64,000 nucleotides of DNA, taken from Triticum aestivum. Its lineage: Eukaryota; Streptophyta; Magnoliopsida; Poales; Poaceae. Made by a program: the position numbers and the translations under genes. The stretch lies in the NCBI RefSeq assembly GCF_018294505.1, contig NC_057807.1:166263582-166327581 (forward strand). Direction: 5' to 3'. Under the pieces are notes generated by a model. The model was not told the origin of the DNA, ran no database searches, and saw only the letters and a program-made list of their open reading frames with translations. Below are positions 56,724-64,000 of the stretch, in pieces (within the stretch, counting starts at the first letter, position 1; each line of letters starts with the position of its first letter).

Positions 56724-58400
56724 TGAAAGCACAAGTGCTCCCTGGGTGATTTTGGTAATTAATGTCAACATATCTCTTGTTGGACTAACACTTTTACCTA
56801 GTATGTTTCAGACAAGTTCAACAATGGAGTGGCATGGACTAAAGGATGTGGAACCCCTTCAAGATGCTAAGGACAAAGTATTGGCTCAAGCTCCAAGAAC
56901 AAGACTCTACATTTTCTATTTTAGTGGTCCAAGATCACATTGAGTCTATAGGAAACGCCAATACTATCAAGAGGGGATGAGGTGTTGCTGAATGGCTTAC
57001 TTGCTCAAAATGCTTAGTGATATGCTCCAAAGCCCTCAACTACTTTCTCACATCCACATATGTCCCAAACCAAAAAGTCTAACTCGGCCCTACCGACTCT
57101 TTCTATCCGGCGCCACCGAGTTCAGATGTCTTAGCCACTGCCACAAACCCTAGGCAAAACGGTCTCACCGATAGGGATCTCGGTCTCACCGAGATGGGAT
57201 TGTAATCTCTCTGTTTCCCTTCGTAACGTTTCAGTACCACCGAGATGAGCGATCGATCCCACCGATATTGCAATGTAAACTCTCTGTTTCCCTTTTATAA
57301 CATTTCGGTCCCACCGAAATGAGCGAACCGGTCCCACCGAGTTTACTCGACCAACTCTCTGGTTAGCTTATTACCAAAATCACTCCCACCGAGTTTGTTA
57401 ATCGGTCTCACCGAGATTACGTTATTCCCTAACCCTAACCATATCGGTCCTACCGAGTTGCATGTCGATCCCACCGAAAATCCTAACGGTCACTAGATTT
57501 GCTGAATCGGTCCGACCGAGTTTCTCAATTCGGTCCCATCGAGATTGGCAAGTTGTGTGTAACGGTTAGATTTTGTGTGGAGGCTATATATACCCCTCCA
57601 CGCACTCTTCATTCGTGGAGAGAGCCATCAGAACGAACCTACACTTCCAGCATACATTTTCTGAGAGAGAACCACCTACTCATGTGTTGAGACCAAGATA
57701 TTCCGTTCCTACCATATGAATCTTGATCTCTAGCCTTCCCCAAGTTGCTTTCCATTCAAATCTTCTTTCCACCAAATCCAAATCTTGTGAGAGAGAGTTG
57801 AGTGTTGGGGATACTATCATTTGAAGCACAAGAGGAAGGAGTTCATCATCAACACACCACTTGTTACTTCTTGGAGAGTGGTGTCTCCTAGATTGGCTAG
57901 GTGTCACTTGGGAGCCTCCGACAAGATTCTGGAGTTAAACCAAGGAGTTTGCAAGGGCAAGGAGATCGCCTACTTCGTGAACATCTACCGCTAGTGAGGC
58001 AAGTCCTTCGTGGGCGACGGCCATGGTGGGATAGACAAGGTTGCTTCTTTGTGGACCCTTCGTGGGTGGAGCCCTCTGTGGAATCACGCAACCGTTACCC
58101 TTCGTGGGTTGAAGTCTCCATCAACGTGGATGTACGATAGCACCACCTATCGGAACCATGACAAAAACATCCGTGTCTCCAATTGCGTTGGAATCCTCCT
58201 ATCCCATCCCTTTACATTCTTGCAAGTTGCATGCTTTACTTTCCTCTGCTCATATACTCTTTGCATGCTTGCTTGATATGTATTGTGAGTGTTAAACTTG
58301 TGCCTAAACTCCACTCCAACTTAAAGAAGTTAAAAACTGCAACTTTTGGTACTTAGTGTCTAATCACCCCCCCTCTAGACACCTCTTCTCGATCCTTTCA
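56724..58400 (+). repeat. 3' LTR of the SIRE-like element
   Basis: 1,677 bp, TGAAAGCACAAG...GATCCTTTCA. Palindrome block at about 57105-57545 and TATATATA at 57585-57592. From here a transcript would read into the CACTA interior at 58406. Confidence 0.93.
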
Positions 58401-58674
58401 CTATGCAATCATTAGCCTAGTATAAACTAGATTATGAGCCTCATGCAATAATAGTTGGTTAATAGACTTCAAAGCTTCAGGCACACTTCGGCAGAGTAAT
58501 TAAATGGTAAGGCCTTTAATTATGTCAACTAATAGTTATACAAGTACCCAACATCAGGCATCATTCTTTGGGCATCTCATTAACTGAGGACAAATAAAGC
58601 AATTGGAAATAGCAAATTAACTATGCCTGAAACAAACAAGGAATTGAACTGTTGAGTTGGATATAGTGACTTAC

Positions 58675-58796
58675 CTTAATAGGGTTAAGAGGCTCAGCGC
58701 AGCTCCTACTTCTCTTGCAAGGCTCCTTCCTGACATCTTATACTTGGAAATCCTCAATCTTATCTTCATTGCACCCCCTTTGCAAGGTGACACAAA
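58675..58796 (-). CDS. CACTA-borne gene, internal exon
   Basis: The minus-strand acceptor AACTAG|TTTGTG (58797/58796) and donor CTATTAAG|GTAAGT (58675/58674) bound a 122-bp exon. One frame reads CVTLQRGCNEDKIEDFQV, a stop, then DVRKEPCKRSRSCAEPLNPI. The single stop suggests decay. The strand and position fit the gene whose last exon is at 40005. The product is unknown. Confidence 0.45.
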
Positions 58797-58799
58797 CTA

Positions 58800-60150
58800 G
58801 TTACTCGTCTCCTTGGAAGATAAATATGCATACTTTCCAGTTTGTGAACACGAAAGGATGAATTTCTAACAAAACAACACCACATAATGAAACATGCCGC
58901 ATCTCTTGCACTTGCACACAATGAAATGAGCATTTACTATGTCTGCACTATGTAAAAACTAGGCATACCTTCGAACTTGATCTCTAGGTACTCTTGGAGA
59001 GCCTACTTTAGTGTACAGCCAAACCTTTATGTCACCTATGAGTTAGACAAGGCCCCACTACAGCAGCCCTTTGCGTTTAAATCGTTGACAAGCTCTGTTA
59101 GAGGGTTAGGTCAAGAACAACAAGTAATCAAAGCAAACATTCCTAGTATTAAGCCCTTTTATGGCTTATTTTGACAATAAGCCCTGACGGAAACAAGCAA
59201 TTGAACAGATGTGTGAGCAAATCTTATATATCAAGAAAAGAAGCAAAGAAGGAGGCTTAAAGACCATCACTTGACTGACCAGATTTAAGGGGCATTTAAA
59301 CATCATGTGCAATGTATGAACTAACATAAACATTGCATATTCTAGATTCTACAATGGAATGCACATGTATTAGGTTATGCCATGTATGATGATGCCTAAA
59401 TGTACACTATAGCAGGCATGAGTGATTCATCATTGCACACACAATTGAATTGCAGGTTAACGACCAGTTTGATTCTGCCTTTTCAGGGCTTATTGTCAAA
59501 ATAAGCCATAAAAGATGTAAAGCAGTCATTTTTGAGTTATGGGCTTGGGCTTGACTAATTTCGCTTTGGAGGGGGGTGTTTCGGGTAGAACCTCACTAAA
59601 AATTGAAGGGAAGGGGAATAGTGAAATGACTCTGTTGTTTGCCTAATTACACTCAAAATGCAACTGCTGACGCCCGTGTCACACCTGACCCTCAAGTAAA
59701 AACAAACACGCAAGTGTTCATTGCCCTGCCCGCTTGCATCTCCTCTACCCTTTCCCTCTACCTTGATCCCCTGCCTGCAGCACTAGGGTTCCTCCAGCGA
59801 GCCGTCGCCACTGGTCCCATCTGGCCTGGTCCTCGATGATGCTCTATCCAGCTAGGCTACATGGCCGGCAGGTAGGGGCAAATCTCCCTGGCTGCTCCTC
59901 CCTCTGGCGTTGCCCCTCATTCTCATGGTCTCCAGCAGCTGCTCCACTGTGGTTCATCCAACGCACTACTCCGGCGGGCGCTGCACAACTACGGCTGATG
60001 CCACACTGTGGCAGAATGCACCTTATTCCCCCTCCCCTCCTCCAGGCCGTGGCCTTGAGGTGCTATTGAAGGATGAGCTCATCCAACAAGGTGAGGATCT
60101 CCTCTAATTTTTTGCCAAATTTTCATTCTGATCCACTATACGATGAATTG
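58800..60150. other. CACTA interior and a GC-richer stretch, no clear gene
   Basis: 58800-59155 and 59515-59620 show nothing recognisable. 59640-60110 is GC-richer with a Pro/Ser-rich plus-strand ORF (59836-60069) and could be an old exon or promoter, but there is no family match. The MITE-like element at 59156-59514 lies within it. Confidence 0.45.
59156..59514. mobile_element. MITE-like element with perfect 31-bp inverted repeats
   Basis: 59156-59186 and 59484-59514 are perfect inverted repeats of 31 bp starting CTTTTATGGCTTATTTTGAC. The internal 297 bp is AT-rich and non-coding. No clear target duplication borders the repeats, so the superfamily is unassigned. The inverted repeat itself contains a small palindrome (GGCTTATT / AATAAGCC). 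Confidence 0.75.
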
Positions 60151-60154
60151 CTAT

Positions 60155-60590
60155 GAGCTGCTTCTGCTGCTGCTATATGATGCATTGCTATGAGCTGCTC
60201 CTGCTGCTGCTATATGATGAATTGCCATGAGCTGCTGCTGCTATATGATGAATTGCTATGAGTTGCTGCTGCTGCCATATGATGAATTGCTATGAGCTCT
60301 TGCTGCTGCTATATGATGAGTTGCTATAATATGCTCCTGCTGATGCTATATGATGAATTGCTATGAGCTGCTCCTGCTGCTGCTATATGATGAATTGCTA
60401 TGAGCTGCTCCTGCTCCTGCTATATGATGAATTGCTATGAGCTGCTCCTGCTGCTGCTATATGATGAATTGCTATGAGCTGCTACTGGTATATGATGAAT
60501 TGCACACTGCTGCTGCTGCTGTATGATGAGTTTCTATGAGCTGCTGCTGCTACTATATGATGCTTTCAGGTAGTGCTGCTATATGATAAT
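60155..60590. repeat. Minisatellite, about ten units of 36-42 bp
   Basis: Tandem units read CTATATGATGAATTGCTATG followed by AGCTGCTCCTGCTGCTG. The length varies through the CTG/CTC trinucleotide part, so this is a compound minisatellite and microsatellite expected to vary in length between accessions. No long ORF follows it. Confidence 0.85.
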
Positions 60591-61365
60591 AACCAGCCAC
60601 TTGGACCATCGAATTTCAATAAATAATTGTTCTTCATTTAAATGTGGGTCATGCATTCTTCGTTTAAATTAGGAATGGGATTTCTATGGAAAACATTGAC
60701 CAAAGTAGATTGTGCCAAGTAGATGGTATCTTTGTATTTGCATTTTGAGCAAATAGTGATGGTCTGTTTTCCTATCATATTAATTACTGCACTAGCTTCA
60801 ATTTGTGATGTTTGCAAGTCAAATTAATTTTCATATGGGTAGCAAAATGAAAAAATATAATGCAATCTAGACTTTTGATTGATCATACCAAAGTTAAGCT
60901 GAAAACACAATGAAAAGAACTGGTTGGCTTATTACATGGAGCTTATATTCATAGGTGCTTATTTTCTTAGGATAACTCGTAATAACTGTCCCTAAGAAAC
61001 TTGGCCAATAGAACTGACATACAAATAACATGTCACGATGATTGCAATGGAGGAGTGACGTACCATAGCACACTGTATAGGCTCACCGCTGCCTCTCCTT
61101 TTTTTGTGATGTTCCATGAAATTGCCACATACATCTTGTACTTTTTCATTGTGTAACCCTATCTGCAAGTTGACACGGCTAATTTCAGACATCTCTACAT
61201 GATAATACATTGCATATCCCTTGCACATATTTAAACCACCAATTAATGATTGTGCGTGTAGCATAAACTAGCCATGACTCTGTGTGCTGGACTAGCATGC
61301 ACTCTAAGGGAGCCTAATGTAGTGCACTGGAATTCCTACATGCCACCTACGCTTTTGTGTAATGT
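60591..61365. other. No gene seen
   Basis: AT-rich CACTA-interior sequence. A 90-codon minus-strand ORF (60992-61264) has no recognisable features. Confidence 0.5.
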
Positions 61366-61366
61366 A

Positions 61367-61520
61367 CTGCCTCTGTTCCTAAATATATGTCTTTGTAGAG
61401 ATTCCAGTATGGACCACATACAAATGTATATAGATGCATTTTTGAGTGTAGATTCACTCATTTTGCTCTGTATGTAGCCATAGTGGAATCTCTAGAAAGA
61501 CTTATATTTAGGAATGGAGG
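61367..61520. mobile_element. Stowaway (Thalos-type) MITE
   Basis: The left end CTGCCTCTGTTCCTAAATAT and right end ATATTTAGGAATGGAGG with TA on both sides (61365-61366, 61521-61522). Internal GTAGATTCACTCATTTTGCT and the paired TAGAGATTCCAGTATGGACC / GTGGAATCTCTA are typical of this family. Confidence 0.82.
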
Positions 61521-61669
61521 TACGAGGTAGTATCATGTATGACATCTACATATCTAATTTAGCAGCCAGTAGTAGAAATCATTGTCTGCACAAAGGGATT
61601 ATTGGTCGAAAATCCTAGCAAAGCACACTGGCAGACACAGAACAATACAAGAGAGAGAGACGCACTTAC

Positions 61670-61755
61670 AACATCATAGCAATGCCTCAGTCCAGGATCT
61701 TGGTTGGCCAAGCTATTAGATCCAGAAGAAACATTGTCCTTGTAGTTTTTGCCAG
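61670..61755 (-). CDS. CACTA-borne gene, internal exon
   Basis: The minus-strand acceptor TTATGTAG|CTGGC (61756/61755) and donor GATGTT|GTAAGT (61670/61669) bound an 86-bp open exon reading AGKNYKDNVSSGSNSLANQD then PGLRHCYDV. Both splice signals are good. It lies between the repeat-rich first-exon region and 58675-58796 on the same strand. Confidence 0.5.
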
Positions 61756-61799
61756 CTACATAACAGGTAACAACGACCTGTTAGTATATTTGAAGTACA

Positions 61800-62806
61800 T
61801 CGGGCAGGTGATGCTAGACGGGTTTAAAGGTGACAAGTACCTAGGCCGTGGCGGGTGCTTGGCATCTTCCCAGACAGTGGGAATCAGGTTCGAAACGTCA
61901 AGGGTGATGATGCTGCGCTGGCTGTCGGGGTCCGGTAAGGAGATCTAGAGCCGTCGAGTAGGGTGTTTGTGGAGCAGCTCCGGTAGGGTGGACTACATTG
62001 TGGGCGAAGTGGATCTGTGGCCGTGGATGAGGGCGTAGGTGAAGCTGCTCCAGTGGTTGGGTTAAGGATGGTGTCGATGATGCGGATCTGCGGCCGTGGA
62101 CGGGACTTCAGAAGCTGCTCCGGTGGTTGGAGTTAAGGATGGTATCGACGATGCGGATCTGTGGCCGTGGACGGGGTGTCAGAAGCTGCTCCGGTAGGTT
62201 GGATGAGGGTGCGAGGAAGCGGATCTGAGGCCATGGACTTGTGAGTTGGCAAAGCGGCCCCGGTAGGGTTGAGAATGGTACATGTGAAGCTACTCCGGTA
62301 GGGTTGACGATGGTGTCGGCGAAGCGTCTTCGGTAGGGTTGAGGAAGGTGTTGGCGAAGAGGATCAGAGGCCGTTGACGGGGGCGTCGGTGGGGCGGCTG
62401 CGGGGGGTGTGGAAGAAGCGTCTCCGACGGGGAGTACGAATGAGCCGCTGCAGATGCGCGACGGTTGATGAGAGTACCGGCGAAGCAGATCCGGCGCCGT
62501 GGACAAGGCCGGCACTGAATGGGCTGTGGTACAGTGGTGGACGAGCAGTCTACTTGTTTCTAGGGGAGGTGGGAGGGGTAGATGCGGCCGCAGAAGCAGA
62601 TCCGGCGAGGTGGACGCCGCTGGCAGTGAATGGGCTATGGTACGCCGGTGGATGAGCAGTCTAGGGTTTCGAGAAGGGAGGGGAGAAAGGCCGATGAAGT
62701 ACGGACGGCGTGATGTAAGATGCTCTAGTGCTGTGGAGTTAGTCGTTTTTGCGGGAGGGGGAGAGGATGGGGGTGCCGTGTAGTGGGGGGAACCGGTAGT
62801 TACCAA
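61800..62806 (-). CDS. CACTA-borne gene, probable first exon, Pro/Ser-rich
   Basis: ATG at 62806 (minus) opens 232 codons to 62108. The protein is rich in Pro, Ser, Thr and Leu, with imperfect internal repeats such as RRTIAHSLPAASTSPDLLLR against HCTTAHSVPALSTAPDLLRR. The repeats continue to about 61940, beyond the stop, and a donor-like CCTAG|GTACTT lies near 61854, so the original exon was probably longer and has a frameshift or stop. CpG-rich, unlike its surroundings. No known domain. Confidence 0.4.
61940..62660. repeat. GC-rich degenerate tandem repeat in the first-exon region
   Basis: Units of about 45-75 bp contain GCGGATCTGNGGCCGTGGACG, GGNGTCNGNGAAGC and TGCTCCGGTAGGGTTGA. At least eight are recognisable. 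The array overlaps the putative first exon and translates into Pro/Ser-rich repeats on the minus strand. Confidence 0.65.
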
Positions 62807-62809
62807 AGC

Positions 62810-64000
62810 AGCCCCGACCTATTATGCAGATGAGGGCCGTATTGTAACTGTTGGTCTCCATGCACCAAGGACAAAAGGGGAATTTTGCATGCTAAAGACT
62901 AAGGTGGCGGAAATTTTAGAAGCAGGCGGGAGATTTTGCCGCCCGCAGGATCGTTCATATCCAGTTTCAACTAATTTTGGACCGTGCTAGCGGGAAGGTC
63001 ATGCTAGACTGTGTACGCGGGGCACACGTCAGCAGTTAATAACTGGTGTGAAGTCCACCCCAGGAAAAAAGACAATAACTCGGCATGGTGCACCGATAAC
63101 TTGGACGTTCACACAGGCGCGACCAATCGTACGGGTGTAGTGACGCGTTCACAAAAATGGGATCAAATGCCCATCCTATGTATTTCTCGTGTAAATAGAT
63201 AATTTAGTGCCATTGGTTATTTACTTTAAACATAATGCATTGACGTGTTAGGGTAGAGGCGCACAAAAAGAAATGGATATTGTAGTCCGCTACTTAAAAG
63301 TGTTACCTCATATGATTACATAGCCTCCATTTCATAAATTGCGTACCCATTGAATTCATATATGAATATTACATATATTACTTCATAATAAAAACTTAAA
63401 TCATCCAATACTAATGAATTTGAATGCAAGAGTATCAATGGTGCATGTACATGATAGCTACATTGGTTGTTTGAAGAAACATCACTGTAACTTTGGCATG
63501 CACAACTGAAAAGGTTTATTTAAATAGAAAAAAATGTGATATGTGAGTGTCCAATCTTTGTAGTGTTGAATTGGTATTGTACCTTTGGCCACAATACAAA
63601 GTAGATATTGATTTATGTTCAAGCGATGCACGTCCACGATCGCTAGATAGTGATATGTGAATGAATTGTGCAATCTCTCTCACGCGCATACATATCTCAT
63701 TTCCCTGTGGGCATCGGAATCACACACGCGCACTTTGTATATTTCTCTCCCTCCGTCAAGGTTAGAATTCGTCTTTCTACCCCGTCCTACAGGTCTCTCA
63801 CACAGAAACATACACGCTCTCTCTGTCTAACACGCCCACCCCTTTAATTTCGGCCATCCACAATCACTAATGTCTCAAAGTATAACAATGTCTCTCACAC
63901 ATATGCCTAAGGTTAACTTGAGTTCCGGAACCATATGACTACATACAATGGGATTGCAACAGAGCACCTTTTGTTTTGAGATTTCGCTCCCTCTCTCTCT
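62810..64000. other. No gene seen; probably 5' flank inside CACTA
   Basis: 62810-63200 is a mixed-composition region upstream of the putative first exon. 63200-63560 is AT-rich. 63660-64000 becomes pyrimidine-rich, with CTCTCTCTCT at the window edge and GCGCACTTTGTATATTTCTC. No CACTA end is visible, so the element presumably runs on beyond 64000. Confidence 0.5.

Larger units (their letters stand above)
40465..58400 (+). mobile_element. SIRE/Maximus-like Copia retrotransposon
   Basis: LTRs 40465-42141 and 56724-58400 (both 1,677 bp, TGAAAGC...CTTTCA), exact TSD CTATG (40460-40464 and 58401-58405), primer site TGGTATCAGAGC at 42144-42155 (initiator Met tRNA type), and polypurine tract AAAAAGGGGGAGAT just before the 3' LTR. 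Domain order is gag, protease, integrase, RT, RNase H. Lineage is judged from [20 protein letters not shown], the [11 protein letters not shown] motif, and the long region between pol and the 3' LTR with extra GGGGGAG tracts. The element is split by an Angela-like insertion (42908-51579). Stops and frameshifts make it defective. Confidence 0.93.
28090..64000 (-). mobile_element. CACTA transposon, left end and split interior
   Basis: The left terminal repeat CACTACAAAAAAATACAC begins at 28090. The preceding GTC (28087-28089) would be the 3-bp target duplication. The element runs 28090-29862, 39949-40464 and 58406 onward, split by two LTR elements. Continuity is supported by exact TSDs and by a gene whose exons lie on all three pieces. 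The right end is not seen; the end given is the window edge, not the element end. The direction is set by its minus-strand gene. No transposase domain was recognised in the visible parts. Confidence 0.72.

Overview
This is a plant nuclear window, almost certainly from a Triticeae grass (wheat, Aegilops or a close relative). It holds one convincing host gene in about 64 kb. Nearly everything else is nested transposable elements of types typical of Triticeae genomes: Angela/WIS/BARE-type and SIRE/Maximus-type Copia elements, Athila-type Gypsy, CACTA elements with subterminal repeats, and Stowaway MITEs. Nothing prokaryotic is present. Family names are from recognition of sequence features, not from a database search.

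Left part (1-7.5 kb): the right end of a CACTA element (ends 1985) sits inside a minus-strand Athila-like Gypsy pol fragment. That fragment is also split by a 1,677-bp solo LTR (2796-4472, TSD GATAT). After it come Gypsy LTR-like sequence, LINE/RNase H remnants, a Stowaway-like MITE and a triplicated 123-bp repeat.

Host gene (7692-17419, plus strand): two exons separated by an 8,681-bp intron encode a 348-residue protein with a Gln-rich N terminus and a GLTSCR1-type domain. It resembles the BRIP1/BRIP2 subunits of plant SWI/SNF chromatin remodelling complexes. The intron carries a MITE, a TIR transposon of about 1.2 kb with a broken ORF, a 200-bp duplication and two long G tracts.

Middle (17.5-22.7 kb): a cluster of Stowaway-type MITEs, one enclosing a 5'-truncated LINE tail, then AT-rich sequence. 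At 21.2-22.7 kb there is an array of about 30 small inverted repeats (hairpin units about 50 bp apart).

Right part (22.7-64 kb) is one nest of insertions. A minus-strand Tork-like Copia element (22701-28089) is inserted at the end of the hairpin array. A CACTA element (from 28090, right end not seen) is inserted in that Copia gag. The CACTA carries a minus-strand spliced gene and was hit twice. One hit is a 10.1-kb LTR element (29863-39948, TSD GCCAT) with no recognisable gag-pol. Instead it carries a decayed plant-mobile-domain gene on the plus strand and an intact WRN-exonuclease-like ORF on the minus strand. The other is a SIRE/Maximus-like Copia element (40465-58400, TSD CTATG), itself split by an Angela/WIS-like element (42908-51579, TSD AAGAT). 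Beyond 58.4 kb the CACTA interior resumes with further exons, MITEs and two tandem-repeat blocks.

The elements do not form one pathway; their exact target-site duplications give an order of insertion. The parts most worth a second look are the hairpin array, the gene-carrying LTR element, and the transposon-filled intron of the chromatin-remodelling gene.
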